A stretch of 64,000 nt of DNA from Symbiodinium natans (GCA_905221605.1 CAJNDS010002167.1:436749-500748); one strand, 5' to 3'. Shown: positions 8,994-19,141, counted from the first letter of the stretch. The notes: generated by a model from the letters alone, not told the origin. Translations and numbers: made by a program.

Positions 8994-9300
8994 AGCCCTA
9001 CAACAAACCCTAAACTCCAAGTTTTAAAATGAATCAGGAACTTCAAATTTCGTCCTAAGAGGCAATGCATGCTGGAGACTGCTCCGTTTGAAAGGCAATT
9101 TCAGAAACAAGAATCTGCAAGCATAGTGCTTCGTCAGGCGCTGAATGACGGGCAACACGTGACAGAGAGATCTGGGTGGGCCCTGGGATGTTCTACATGT
9201 TCCGTATAGGGTTTAAGGTGTAGGGTTTAGGGTTTAGGTGGGTTTAAGAGGATTACAGAGCTACCAGAGGAACACGCTTTTCAGAGTTTTGTCTTTAGAA

Positions 9301-9395
9301 GGGGCCAGCCTAGACGACTTGACGGACACAAGTGCCGACGGATCTAAATTTCCCGGAGTCGACACATCGGACGCCAATCGGCTTTCCTTAGCCTC
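9301..9395 (+). CDS. Exon-like island, unidentified gene
   Basis: After TTTAGAAG|G the frame reads GASLDDLTDTSADGSKFPGV and continues open. It is acidic and non-repetitive. The codons look coding, but no domain is recognised and no donor is clear. TTTAGGG occurs on the left (9210-9240) and CCCTAAA on the right (9463-9488), opposite to the usual arrangement. Confidence 0.35.
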
Positions 9396-9529
9396 GCGTC
9401 TTGGAGTCATTGGTTTAAAAAAGCCGCGCTCCGCTAGGGTTGAGGATTTTTTAGGGTTTAGGCCCTAAACCCTAAACCCTAAACCCTAAAATTAGGGTTA
9501 ACGGGTGTAGGGTTTAGGGCCTACGGTAG

Positions 9530-9953
9530 TTGGGTATCTCGACCTGGGGCTCTTTTTACCTACGGTTTACTACCCCCTGCTTGGTAGGTACAACCTAGAG
9601 GACTGTACGTACAGAGGGTCCCGGAAGACATATCTTCTACTTTACTTTCGTGTCAACAAGGTTTTTAAGACACAGCAAAGTCAGTATGTTGACGGGTTTT
9701 TCAAGTACTTGGTAGCTGAATGAGAACACTTTACACTTTTTGGGAGATACTAGCATCCCCTACAGAACTGAAAGTGTACGCCTTTTGGGGCTTATGAACT
9801 CAGCAAGTAAGAGCACAGCGCTTCTTAGGGAGTTCCAAGCGAGAGTTCTCTTGAGTTCAGGTTTACCTCAAAAAAGTACCTACAGCTTAATGGGGTATAC
9901 CCACTATTTAAGGGGTAGTTGCTACTAAAGTGTAGGTAAACAGTCCCAGGTAG
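9530..9953. mobile_element. Cluster of MITE-like elements (F6, F7, F6)
   Basis: 9530-9640 and 9855-9953 carry F6-type ends (ACCTGGG-CTCT...TTTACCTAC and GTAGGTAAACAGTCCCAGGT). F6 copies also occur at 56985-57086, 58020-58108 and 58512-58614. 9713-9808 is F7 (TAGCTGAATGAG-ACACTTTACAC ... GTGTACGCCTTTTGGGG), with a second copy at 24930-25024. None codes for protein. Confidence 0.65.
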
Positions 9954-11143
9954 GGTTCAGCTTGCATCTGCCGTCATCCTGCACAGACGCCCTCCATGGT
10001 TCCTGAGGTAAGGCCTTGTCATCGGAGGACCGGGCGATTTAGCTTGTGGCAGGTCTTATTTCTCTGGGTTTAGGGTTTAGGGTTTAGGGTTTAGGGTTTA
10101 GGGTTTAGGGCTTAGGGCTTAGGCGGAAGGTCTTCTGCAGCTACCCAGCCCCTCAGGATCCAACAAGTAGAACCTCCCCAAATAGTACCTGGGTTTTAGA
10201 GTACTACACTTTAATACGTTTTTTGGTTCTGGGTTCCTATATTAGCTACTTATACCTAAAAAGTATATACTTATTTTCCAGGGTCTACTCCAAAGCTAAG
10301 GTGCCCTGTAGTAATTGGGTCATTCTTCGGAATCCTGAAGGGGACCTTCGTTTTTTTGGGATCCTCCTAGGGGTCGGGGTAAGTGCGCTCCAGCCTCACG
10401 TCTCCTTCTCCGTGGTGAGGGTTTAGGGTTGAGGGTTTGGGTTTTGGGGTTTAGGGTTTAGGGTTTATGGGGTTGAAGCTATATAGGGTTTATAGGAGTT
10501 TAGGAGTTTATATAAGGTTTAACGGTTAAGGGCCGTCGCGCCTGCGAGTGTGACTAAATTTTCGGGTACCGTACATCCCCAACCCCCCTGCCAGGAGCCC
10601 CCTGCCCCCCCCCCCCCCCAAACACCAGTATCCCTAAAACCCTAAGCCCTAAACCCTAAACCCTAAGCCCTAAACCCTAAACCCTAAACCCTAAGCCCTA
10701 GAATAAAGAAGGGCCTTATAGTGATATACCGGACCCTCGAGCTGAATCATGATAACTTACAGACCGAAACGGAGTCCCCCCCCCCCGCCCCCCCACCCTT
10801 AAAAAACATGTGGGTTTAAGGTTTAGGGTGTAGGGTTTAGGGAAGGCTTCCCTTCTTCCTGTTTCTGCATGAAGCCGGTTTAGGGTTTAAATCCTTACAA
10901 CAACCCATGAGCCTTCAAGTACCTGGAACTGTCCTCACCTACCGTTTTCTGGCTTATAGAGCCCCAGGTAAACCCCCACACCCTAAACCCTAAACCTCTA
11001 GATACACTCCCCAACAGCCATGAACCCCTTCCCCAAACAGCCCTAGATCCCCAAATCCTAAGCTCCTAAATATCCAAAGCCCACCCCCCTAAACCCTAAA
11101 CCCTAACCCCTAAACCCTAAACCCTAAACCCTACTGTTTGCAG
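9954..11143. repeat. Telomeric tracts and low-complexity spacer
   Basis: TTTAGGG tracts at 10066-10115 and 10415-10465, CCCTAAA tracts at 10630-10700 and 11090-11135, and C-runs near 10605 and 10775. A short open block at 9960-10008 ends in a GTAAGG donor-like site and may be a small exon. 10185-10290 has an F6-like inverted region. Nothing else is supported. Confidence 0.6.
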
Positions 11144-11215
11144 GAGTTCCTGCGCCGCTTCGCGGGCGGCCCTGGCCGGCCGGCAGTGGTGCCGGGAGTC
11201 CTAGCTCTACGGGGT
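11144..11215 (+). CDS. Exon-like island, unidentified gene
   Basis: A clear acceptor (TGTTTGCAG|GAG) is followed by the open frame EFLRRFAGGPGRPAVVPGV. CCCTAAA lies directly left and TTTAGGG directly right (11214 onward). GC-rich codons contrast with the surrounding repeats. No domain recognised. Confidence 0.45.
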
Positions 11216-11700
11216 TTAGGGTTTAGGGTTTATAGGGTTTAGGGTTTAGGGTTTAGGGTTTAGGGTTTAGGGTTTAGGGAACATCGGGTTGAGGGTTTGT
11301 AGGGCTCAGGGTTTTGGGTTCAGGGTCGTACATAGGCATAGATAGGTATAGGGCTTAGGGTCAAATGGGGAGCCAGATCTAAATTATGGGGAGGGGCGCA
11401 GGGGGTTTCTAGGGCTTTCATTGCAGATGTTTAGGGGTTTAGAAAACCCTTTAAGTGATGAGGCTCCAAAACCCTAAACCCTAAACCCTGAACCCTGAAC
11501 CCTGAACCCTGAACCCTAATGAGAAGTGAGCAGACGATCCGTGTTCGAAGGGGTAGGCGCTCAGTATGGGCGCGAGGCACGGGAATGCAGGAAGGTACAC
11601 ACTTCAAGCTCTGCTTGAAGATGGCCCCTAAACCCTCAACCCTCAACCCTAAACCCTAAACCCTAAACCCTAAACCCTACACCCTAAACCCTAAACCCAG
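11216..11700. repeat. Telomeric repeat field upstream of the first aquaporin
   Basis: TTTAGGG runs at 11216-11280 and CCCTAAA or CCCTGAA runs at 11468-11518 and 11625-11697 bracket about 100 bp of unique sequence (11520-11625). No gene is supported here. Confidence 0.65.
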
Positions 11701-11879
11701 CATTGGATGCATACAGGTCAAGGAATCAGTCTCAGGTACCTCTAAGGGCATCAGCATGGCAACGGGTCGACACAAGGCTCATTCGACCAGTCGAGTGATG
11801 ACGATTGGTCTCGGCTCCAGGGTAACACACGCCTCTAGCTCGCATCGCGCAGTCATCGCGCCTTAAGCCCACAGTCGCC

Positions 11880-12863
11880 ATGGGATCCGGCAGCGACACC
11901 GTGGACAAGGACAGCGTCTTCGCCAACTATAAGTCGGTGTTCTCGCGCCAGTTTGCCGTCTCCTTGGCAGTGGAGTTTGTGGGCGTGATGTTCTTCCAGA
12001 TCCTTGGCGGCACGTCAGCTCCGAAGTTTGCACCCTTCGTGAACGGCTTCGCGCTGGCCGTGTGGATCTATGTTGCTGCCAACATCAGCGGCGGTCACCT
12101 GAACCCTGCAGTGAGCTTCAGCACCGCCGTCTGCGGCTTCTATCCCCTCATCCACACGCTGGTCTACATTGCCCTCCAGATCATTGGCGCCATCGTCGGG
12201 GCCTGGGTCTCGGCTGGGCTGGTGCCTGGCGCTGGCGACCTCATCCACAGTGGAGCCACCGGCCCCGGATGCTTCGACCGCACCACGATCCACCAGGACC
12301 TGACCGACGAGCAAGTCTTCGGCTGGGAGTGCGTCATGACCTTCACCCTGATTTCTTGCGTCTATGCCTGCGGTGTGGCAAAGCCAGGTCACGGCAGCCA
12401 CACGCCTTTCGCCGTGGGCCTGGCGCTGCTCGCATGCGCGGGTTCTGGCGGTCAGTACACAGGCGCCGCCTTGAACCCCGCCCGTGTTCTGGGCCCGATG
12501 GTCATCTTCCACTGTGGCAACGATGTGGCAGGCCTCTACATTGGTGGGCAGTTTGTGGCAGCGATGCTGGCGATGTCCGTCTTCGCCTTTGTCTCGGGCC
12601 TTGGCCCCCTTAACCCCTGGGTAGCCAAGCGCGCTTTGAGCCTCTCCTGGCCGGAAGCCGTCTACCTCTGGATCACGGGCTCGCCTCCCAGCCGTCTTCA
12701 GAAGACAGGGCGCGAGAACATCAACGACTTCAAGCAGCAGTTCGCCGAGTTCTATGCCAGCGAGGGATCGGACGTGCCAAAGTCCAAGATCTTCGACGTG
12801 GAGCGCTGCTTTGGCATCCGCAAACTAGTGGCGGCTGACAGCCAGACACCAGACCTCGCCTGA
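11880..12863 (+). CDS. Aquaporin (MIP family), copy 1
   Basis: 327 residues, intronless, from ATG 11880 to TGA 12861. Two canonical NPA boxes are present: GGHLNPAVS (75-77) and AALNPARVLGP (199-201, with the pore Arg at 202). Six hydrophobic segments surround them, as in water/small-solute channels. An N-terminal hydrophilic tail of about 22 residues and a C-terminal tail of about 60 flank the channel. It differs from copy 3 at nine residues. About 130 bp upstream (CGGCTCCAGGGTAACACACG) is conserved in all three copies. Substrate (water versus glycerol) cannot be judged from motifs alone. Intronless structure contrasts with the micro-exon genes nearby. Confidence 0.95.
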   Translation: MGSGSDTVDKDSVFANYKSVFSRQFAVSLAVEFVGVMFFQILGGTSAPKFAPFVNGFALAVWIYVAANISGGHLNPAVSFSTAVCGFYPLIHTLVYIALQIIGAIVGAWVSAGLVPGAGDLIHSGATGPGCFDRTTIHQDLTDEQVFGWECVMTFTLISCVYACGVAKPGHGSHTPFAVGLALLACAGSGGQYTGAALNPARVLGPMVIFHCGNDVAGLYIGGQFVAAMLAMSVFAFVSGLGPLNPWVAKRALSLSWPEAVYLWITGSPPSRLQKTGRENINDFKQQFAEFYASEGSDVPKSKIFDVERCFGIRKLVAADSQTPDLA

Positions 12864-12988
12864 GAGCGGGGGGGGGGGGGCCAAAAGAGTTACCCAACTT
12901 GCCGGAGCGACAAACGGCCGGCGATATTCTGAGGCGGTGCTCTCAGTTTTCTTTTTCTTCTTGCCCAGAAGCGGTGAATGTTCAGAGG

Positions 12989-13046
12989 AACCCTAAACCC
13001 TAAACCCTAAACCCAAAACCCTAAACCCTAAACCCTAAACCCCCTG
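12989..13046. repeat. Telomeric tract inserted in the aquaporin 3' flank
   Basis: Copies 1 and 3 align through the 3' flank (GCGGTGAATGTT ... GAGATCGTATGAGTT). In copy 1 a CCCTAAA tract replaces about 10 bp (TCGAATGTTT-like) present at about 21843-21853 of copy 3. The paralog thus gives the empty site for one telomeric insertion. Confidence 0.8.
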
Positions 13047-13138
13047 AGATCGTATGAGTTGCCGAATTTACATCTAGCTGGAACCAGGCAAGTGCCATGG
13101 GTCCCAAGTCGTGCAGGACACCATCCCTGGGCAACGAA

Positions 13139-13254
13139 AGGAACCCTAAAAGGGTTTATGGCTCATGGACCTTAGTAGGGCATATTATCCCTCAACCCTA
13201 AACCCTAAACCTTAAACCCTAAACCCTAAACCTAGAGTTCATTTGGTGCCCAAG
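13139..13254. mobile_element. MITE-like element F12 with an internal telomeric tract
   Basis: GGAACCCTAAAAGGGTTTATGG at the left and AGTTCATTTGGTGCCC at the right resemble the ends of elements at 28146-28281 and 31189-31302. A CCCTAAA tract sits at 13195-13232. Confidence 0.5.
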
Positions 13255-13384
13255 GATCCCCAAACTCCTCATTGGGCGGTGCCGAGATGTGCTGGGAAGC
13301 TGCGAAACAGATGATGTGTTTAGGGTTTAGGGTTTAGGGTTTAGGGTTTAGGGTTTAGGGTTAGGGATCAGGGGTTCTGAATCC

Positions 13385-13681
13385 CCTCCCCCTAATATTA
13401 AACCCACCCTACCCTCTAATATTAAATACCCCCCCCCCCCCATTATACTTATATTGTGGTATATTGTTTTTTTTTCATATTAGGGGGCTAGGGGGGGGTA
13501 AATATTCCCCCCCATTATACTTATATTGTGGTATATTGTTTTTTTTCATATTAGGGGTCTAGGGGGGGGTTAATATTGGGGTTCAGGGGTTCTTAGTAGG
13601 GAATGAGGGAATGAGGGCCCTATATCTACCCTTGAAGGGATTATATAGGGTACCTCATTCCCTCATTACCTACTAAGAGAA
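13385..13681. mobile_element. Two MITE-like elements (F11, F5)
   Basis: 13385-13580 is F11: CCCCTAATATTAAA ends and a twice-repeated core (CCCATTATACTTATATTGTGG). A second F11 copy lies at 46835-46990. 13589-13681 is F5: TTCTTAGTAGGGAATGAGGG ... CCTCATTACCTACTAAGA around a TATATAGGGTACC core. F5 relatives are at 32921-33121, 50891-50951 and 55296-55412. Confidence 0.75.
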
Positions 13682-14090
13682 CCTGGCTTGGTGTTTGAAG
13701 GCATCCCAGCAAGTTAGGTTTCGGGTTTGGGGCTCCAAGTGGCTTCTCGAAAGGAAAGCCGCAGATGATGGTCCAGTGTTTCTCTTACCCTCTTGTTTGG
13801 ATCAGGAGCTGAGCCGGAACCCCCTATCCCAAATTCTGAACCTCTTTTCCGGCTTCAGGCTTAAGGTTGAACCCACACAGAAAGCCCCGTGCGGTCCCCC
13901 CCCTGAACTTAAGTGAGAAGATACACTAGGACGGGATGAGCCCCTTGAAGCCCTGAAAGGGTACCCGCTGCATTCCTCAGTTACTCTTGGGTCGCAGTAG
14001 CCCTAAACCCTAAACGCTAAACCCTGAACCCTAAACCCTAAACCCTAAACCCTAAACCCTAAACGGTTTACTCTTAGTGCCTTGGCGCAG
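13682..14090. other. Unique sequence, no recognised gene
   Basis: 13695-13916 is open on the + strand, but without an ATG start or recognisable domain; it may contain an exon. It is followed by a CCCTAAA tract (14000-14065). Confidence 0.4.
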
Positions 14091-14190
14091 GAAAGGCGTT
14101 CCGGCTGCTGACGGCTGGACAGCACCGGACCGCTGGGGTAGCCAGGCCCCGGCCTCGGGAGACTGGGGACTGGGGCTCCTAATTCCGAGT
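14091..14190 (+). CDS. Exon-like island, unidentified gene
   Basis: Acceptor-like TTGGCGCAG|GAAAGG. In the frame with two leading bases it reads KAFRLLTAGQHRTAGVA. A second frame is also open, so the true phase is uncertain. CCCTAAA is to the left and TTTAGGG to the right (14189 onward). Confidence 0.4.
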
Positions 14191-14439
14191 TTAGGGTTTA
14201 GGGTTTAGGGTTTAGGGTTTAGGGTTTAGGGTTTAGGGTTTAGGGTTTAGGGTTTAGGGTTTAGGATTTAGGTTTCCGAAATCCTGAAGCAATCTTTGCC
14301 TTAGCCAAATGTATAGCCCCCACCACGCCCTCTACCTTCAAAACCCGAAAACCCTAAACAGCCCTAAAACCCTAAGCCCTGCAACCCTGACTTCAAACCG
14401 ACCGAAATGCTATTGATCGCCCTAATACCCCAAACCTGA

Positions 14440-14727
14440 AACCCCGAAACCCTAAGCCCTAAGCCCTAAACCCTAAACCCTAAACCCTAACCCTAAACCC
14501 TAAACCCTAAACCCTAAACCCTAAACCCTAAACCCTAAACCCTAAACCCTAAACCCTAAACCCTAAACCCTAAACCCTAAACCCTAAACCTAACCCTAAA
14601 CCCTAAACCCTAAACCCTAAACCCTAAACCCTAAACCCTAAACCCTAAACCCTAAACCCTAACCCTAAACCCTAAACCCTAAACCCTAAACCCTAAGCCC
14701 TAAGCCCTAAACCCTAAACCCTAAAAG
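14440..14727. repeat. Long CCCTAAA tract (about 285 bp)
   Basis: About 40 near-perfect CCCTAAA units with occasional hexamer slips (CCTAAC). It is the longest uninterrupted telomere-type tract in the window. It ends at an exon-like island on its right. Confidence 0.95.
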
Positions 14728-14740
14728 CAAAGCCCGAGAG

Positions 14741-14795
14741 GCGCGATTTCTGGAGCACTACGGGCACCTGCGGGTGCAAGTGACGGAGCTCTGGC
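14741..14795 (+). CDS. Exon-like island, unidentified gene
   Basis: After CCCGAGAG|GCG the frame reads ARFLEHYGHLRVQVTELW and meets a GTGAGT donor at 14796. CCCTAAA is to the left and TTTAGGG to the right (14811 onward). The canonical donor and helix-like sequence make this one of the better islands. No family is assigned. Confidence 0.5.
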
Positions 14796-14811
14796 GTGAG
14801 TTTTGTTGTTT

Positions 14812-15190
14812 AGGGTTTAGGGTTTAGGGTTTAGGATTTTTCGGTTTTTGGGTTTTTGGGTTTTAGGGTTTTTGGGTTTTGGGGGATGGGGGGATGGGGG
14901 GGCGGGAGGGGTTTGGGGGTTCCCATGTGTTTTTTTTTTTTTTTTTTGGGGGGGGGGGGGGGGGGGAGTGGGGTGAAGGGTTTGGCTGGGTTGGTTTGTT
15001 TTTCTTTTTCCTTTTGGAGGCGGTGCAGCGGGTGAAAGTTTTTTTTTTTTTGAGCCGGGGGGGGGGGGTGCAAGGTTTAAACCCTCAACCCGAAGCCCCA
15101 GACCCTGAACCCTAAACCCCAAACCTTAAAACATGACGAGTAATAGGAGGGATTGGCTAAAGGTTTAGGGTTTAGGGCTATTTAGGGTTT
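14812..15190. repeat. TTTAGGG tracts and G/T homopolymer region
   Basis: TTTAGGG and TTTTGGG runs at 14812-14880, then long T and G homopolymers (14930-14967, 15037-15068) and more telomeric units to about 15200. Frames across it encode only Pro/Lys or Gly/Phe low complexity and are not genes. Confidence 0.85.
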
Positions 15191-15268
15191 AGGGTTTAGG
15201 GTGTTGGTTTCGTTACCAAGCCCCTTCAAGCAAAAAGGGTGTAAAGTTCAGGGTGTAGGGATTCCTAG

Positions 15269-15364
15269 TTGGGATGTTCCCCCTTATGCTAACAGTCGAG
15301 GGATCATAAGAAGGGTACCAATCATCCCTATGAAGGACTGCTGGTATAAGGGGGAACATCCCAA
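15269..15364. mobile_element. MITE-like element F2
   Basis: TTGGGATGTTCCCCCTTATGCTAACAG at the left and its inverted form ending GGGGGAACATCCCAA at the right. F2 is the most frequent terminal pattern; copies lie at 24641, 28856, 32303, 56606 and 63844, with partial ones at 24773 and 51253. Confidence 0.85.
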
Positions 15365-16305
15365 GTTCTTGGTTTACTCTTCAGGGGATGTTATAAGACC
15401 CAGAGAGTCACTCATTATTCTTGAACCCTAAGGTTTTAGGTTCAAAGGGTTTATGGCTGAGGGTTAGCCTTCACAATCAGTTCAGGGCTGGGGGTCAAAC
15501 CCCGCCCCTTTCATTGAGGAGTCCCTATGTTATACCACCCTAACTTCAGGAATGCACCTTAGCTGATAACAAGGATCCCTATATGTCGTTCTTCGCCTAA
15601 ACCCTAAACCCTAAACCCTAAACCCTAAACCCTAAACCCTAAACCCTAAACCCTAAACCCTAAACCCTAAACCCTAAACCTAAACCCTATTCTTCATTGA
15701 GGCGTATTGTGCTTTCAGGGCTCCTCAACCCCCTCCACGCCGTTCACGTAATTGCCCCACAGATAGCCCGAAATACCCCCTAATGAAGGAATGTACCTTA
15801 GTTCATATTGGGATCCCTATTGCGCCTTCACAACCCAAAAGCTTCTGGTGTGTAGGTTACCTAAGCATCCCAGTTAAGGGGCATGACTGGAATAACCTAC
15901 AACCATTGGAGTCTTGGGTTGTTAAGGTACTGGGAATAATCTCCAAAACAAGAAAACAGGGCTACTGAGCTCCCGGGCATGCATGCTGTAGGGTTTAGTG
16001 TTTAGGGTTTACAGTTGAGGGTTTAGGGTTCAGGGTTCATGGCAACCATGCAAAAACGAGGTGCTTTCGAAGCTACAGGACTCTGGTGTTTTTGAGCCTT
16101 AAGGGGGCGCAGTTAACCCTAAGTCTCTAAACCCGGAAACCCCGTGAATCCCTCTGAGGCTCCTGAACCTCCCCCAAACCCTACGCCTAAACCCTAAACC
16201 CTTATATAGCCCCAAAACACATAACCCTTATATAACCCTGAACCCAAAACCCTAAATCCTAAACAATAAAAAAACCCCACAAGCCTCAGAAGTGCCTCCT
16301 GTAAG
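15365..16305. repeat. Telomeric tracts and repeated spacer
   Basis: CCCTAAA tract at 15598-15688 and TTTAGGG at 15988-16038. Two related blocks (GGAATGCACCTTAGC at about 15550 and GGAATGTACCTTAGT at about 15787, each followed by GGATCCCTAT) suggest another small repeat family. The open frame over 15783-15968 lies within this repeat and is not annotated as a gene. Confidence 0.5.
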
Positions 16306-16660
16306 GAAATGGGTTCACTGCACGGCTTGGGCAAGCCACTTCGGGTGGCGGGGGCCTTGGAGGGCGCAGGCGGTGGTGTCTTTGGTTTGAGAGGGCTTCC
16401 TGGTCTGCGAGCTTGTAGGGCTTGAGGTTCAGGGTTTAGGGTTTAGGGCGTAGGGTTTAGGGTTTAGCCCTATAAGCGACCTTTCACCTGCACTTGCGAG
16501 CAAAAGTCTTCACGAAATTCCCCCTGCTGGGGCCTGCTGAGGAGCTGTCGCTGGACGAGTACGCCAAGTATGCCCGCGAGAACCAGGCACGAAGGGTTTT
16601 GCTTGGCCCAGATTCATCCGAAAGCAGTTCCATCTTGGCCGACGAGTCGGGTGATGACGC
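16306..16660 (+). CDS. Exon-like sequence upstream of the aquaporin pseudogene
   Basis: 16306-16395 follows GTAAG|G and reads MGSLHGLGKPLRVAGALEGA, continuing open. After a TTTAGGG tract, 16494-16650 reads KVFTKFPLLGPAEELSLDEY and on into acidic LADESGDD. The latter block abuts the conserved aquaporin upstream region; short matches to its end occur at about 11790 and 20620. It may be part of a neighbouring gene carried along in the duplication. No domain recognised. Confidence 0.4.
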
Positions 16661-16739
16661 TTGGTCTCGGCTCCAGGGTAACACACGCCTCGCATCGCAC
16701 AGTCATCGCGCCGTCCCACAGACCCTTTTGCCAGTCGTC

Positions 16740-17527
16740 ATGCAGCAGCGACACCGTGGAGAAGGACAGCGTCTTCGCCAACTATAAGTCGGTGTTCTGC
16801 CGCCAGTTTGCCGTGTCCTTGGCAGTGGAGTTTGTGGGCGTGATGTTCTTCCAGATCCTTGCTGGCACGTCAGCTCCGAAGCTTGCAGCCTTCGTGAACG
16901 GCTTCGCGCTGGCCGGTGTGGATCTATGTTGCTGCCAACATCAGCGGCGGTCACCTGAACCCTGCAGTGAGCTTCAGAACCGCGGTCTGCAGCTTCTATC
17001 CCCTCATCCACACGCTGGTCTACATTGCCCTCCAGATCATTGGCGCCATCGTGGGGGCCTGGGTCTCGGCTGGGCTGGTGCCTGGCGCTGGTGACCTCAT
17101 CCACACTGGAGCCACCGGCCCCGGCTGCTTCGACCGTACCACGATCCACAAGGACCTGACCGACGAGCAAGTCACGAGCTTCACCTTGATTTCTGGCGTC
17201 TGCGCTTGCGGTGTGGCAAGCCAGCTTGCGGCAGCCACACGCCTTTGGCTGCGAGCAGCGCCTGTGGCGACGACGTGGCAGGCCTCACATCGGAAGGCAG
17301 TTTGTGGCAGCGATGCTGGCGATATCTTCGCCTTCGTCTCGGGCCTTGGCCCCCTCAACCCCCTGGATGGCAGGCCCGCTTCGCATCCGTGTTCAGAAGA
17401 CAGGGCGCGAGAACATCAACGCCTTCATGCAGCAGTACGCCGAGTTCTATGCCAGCGAGGGATCCTTAAAGTCCAAGATCTTCGACGTGGAGCGCTGCTT
17501 TGGCGTCCGCAAGCTTGTACCCAACTG
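16740..17527 (+). pseudogene. Aquaporin pseudogene, copy 2
   Basis: It aligns with copies 1 and 3 but is broken. The start region lacks several codons after ATG, and an extra G near 16914 shifts the frame (GCCGGTGTGG versus GCCGTGTGG). A block including F-G-W-E-C-V is deleted near 17173. A larger deletion around 17235-17260 removes the second NPA box. Upstream and C-terminal coding sequence still match at high identity. It carries an F1 transposon in its 3' flank. No functional channel can be made from it. Confidence 0.93.
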
Positions 17528-17629
17528 ACCGAGTGGCGCACGGCCGGCGATTCTGATGCGGTGCTCTCCGCCATCAGGTTTTCCTGCAGCCACAAGCGGT
17601 GCATGTTTCGAGGAATGTTTAAGATTGTA

Positions 17630-17753
17630 CAAGGAGGGGGCCCCTAGTTATAAGTAGATTCAAAGGACCCTAAATTGGGTTATAAGGATCCTAAATTGGG
17701 TTATAAGTCCTTTAACTACAGTTAAGTTATCATAGTAAGGGGGCCCCTCCTTG
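17630..17753. mobile_element. MITE F1 with TA duplication in the aquaporin-2 3' flank
   Basis: Inverted ends CAAGGAGG-GGGCCCC ... GGGGCCCCTCCTTG are flanked by TA (17628-17629, 17754-17755). Aquaporin copies 1 and 3 keep the uninterrupted site (GATCGTATGAGTT), so this copy has empty-site evidence. TA target and GC-rich ends suggest a Tc1/mariner-type (Stowaway-like) non-autonomous element. Further F1 copies: 35762, 44575, 45366, 52256, 54896. Confidence 0.9.
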
Positions 17754-18098
17754 TATTTGTTCCCGAGTTTACATCTATAGCTCGAGCCAGGCAAGTGCCC
17801 TGGGTCCAAGTGGTGCAGGAAACCGTGTCATCTATTTCCGCCTGCTTGCCTGCCCCAATATGGGTCCTCTTGCCGGTGCCACGTGAAACCATGCTTGCGA
17901 TGTACGGTTATTGCGTGACTATATGGCCACACTTGCAGCGAACCCGCGGCCAAAGAACGATTCCGTGATTGCTAGGCAACAGTGACTTGCCGTTTGTGCG
18001 TGTTTTTGGTTGATGCGGTTGAGACTCTCGCAGCCACTTGTGTTCAGTCCGTGCAGCCGAACTGGGTTCATCTCGCTCTCCCCCTCTCAGCACGAGCG

Positions 18099-18539
18099 AT
18101 GGCCAAGACATTGTCAGCAGCCATCATCCTGGCAGCTTTGGTCTACAGTGAGGCTGGCGACGTGGAGATTTGCAAGTACATGCAAGTCTCTTACACTGGC
18201 AAACATCAGTACATGAACCATGTGCAGTGTACACAGGTTCTGCACGGCTCTGCAGTTACATCTGGTGAGAGCTCAGATCCAATTTCCTTTGTCTTGACAG
18301 TGACATGCGCGTCCGATTCTTGCACAGAATGTGACCATGATCCCGTGAAGTTCTACGGCCAGTGCAGCCATGGGGCTTTGACCGGGAAAATGTTTCACTA
18401 CGCGGCCTTCAACATGACAGGCATTGTCGCCGGTCCGCTCGCCAACCTGTCCCTTCTCATCGATGTGGGTAGTGGCTCCGACGGACACTACGAGTTCAAC
18501 GAGGCAGGCCATGCTTCTCTCGATCCGCTTCATGTGTGA
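18099..18539 (+). CDS. Small secreted Cys-containing protein, unknown function
   Basis: 146 residues from ATG 18099. The frame is open further upstream from 17982, but a typical signal peptide begins here (MAKTLSAAIILAALVYSEAG). The mature part has six or so Cys, including CASDSCTECDHD, and Asn-glycosylation-like NMT and NLS sites. It is intronless as read. The region around its stop is duplicated in tandem, so the C-terminus may have been altered. No family recognised. The gene sits in the longest non-telomeric stretch of the window (about 17.8-20.4 kb). Confidence 0.55.
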   Translation: MAKTLSAAIILAALVYSEAGDVEICKYMQVSYTGKHQYMNHVQCTQVLHGSAVTSGESSDPISFVLTVTCASDSCTECDHDPVKFYGQCSHGALTGKMFHYAAFNMTGIVAGPLANLSLLIDVGSGSDGHYEFNEAGHASLDPLHV

Positions 18540-18720
18540 TGGGCGCGTGGGTGCCACTGCAGCAGGCAGGCCCTGGCACAGCATCGATCTGGACGTCATG
18601 AGCTCCACTAGACGGCCCTTGCTCTCGCGCCGCTTCATGTGTAAGCGGCTGGGCGCACCGGCGCCGCACTGCAGCAAGTTTTTAGGCCTTGACACAGCAT
18701 CTCTTTCCCGGCCGCTAAAA
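18510..18720. repeat. Imperfect tandem duplication spanning the secreted-protein stop
   Basis: CTTCTCTCGATCCGCTTCATGTG ... CACTGCAGCAGGCAGGCC-TGGCACAGCATC (from about 18511) recurs from about 18621 as GCTCTCGCGCCGCTTCATGTG ... CACTGCAGCAAG...CTTGACACAGCATC. The offset is about 110 bp. The first copy contains the gene's end; the second is non-coding in that frame. Confidence 0.75.
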
Positions 18721-19141
18721 GAAGTGTGTGTGTGGGTGGGCGGCACAACCTTGAGAACCGAAGGACCCCACCACGTGCGAGAACCATCCCGTGGACAGGC
18801 CAGTGTGCACGAAGGGCTGGTAGGAGAAAAAAGCCCAGCACCTCATGGGCTAGAGGGTTGCCACCTCAATTTGATAGCTTTTGAACTGAAGCCTCCCATC
18901 CGGAAGGAACAGAAGAAGCATTTAGCGATGGTGGCGTTGCTTACCTTCCCGCTAGACTAGGTAGGCCCTTGGGACATTTTATGTTTTCCTTGATTTTGGG
19001 GTTTAAGAGGATCGTATTTCGTGGAAGATTTGTTTAGAGGGTTTGAAGAGCCACCTAGTAGATCCATGTCGCACCCAGGCCTTGTAATGGACATGTCACC
19101 CATTGCACTAATTACCTACTCGCGCCCGGCGGCCCGGCGGT

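Noticed and set aside
12015-12613. Alternative frames over the aquaporin genes
   Set aside because: GC-rich shadow frames; the MIP frame has both NPA boxes.
14440-14727. True telomere or chromosome end
   Set aside because: Tracts are short, occur in both orientations and are surrounded by genes and other repeats throughout the window.
15783-15968. 61-residue open frame
   Set aside because: It overlaps a block repeated at about 15550 and contains inverted bits, so a small repeat element is more likely.
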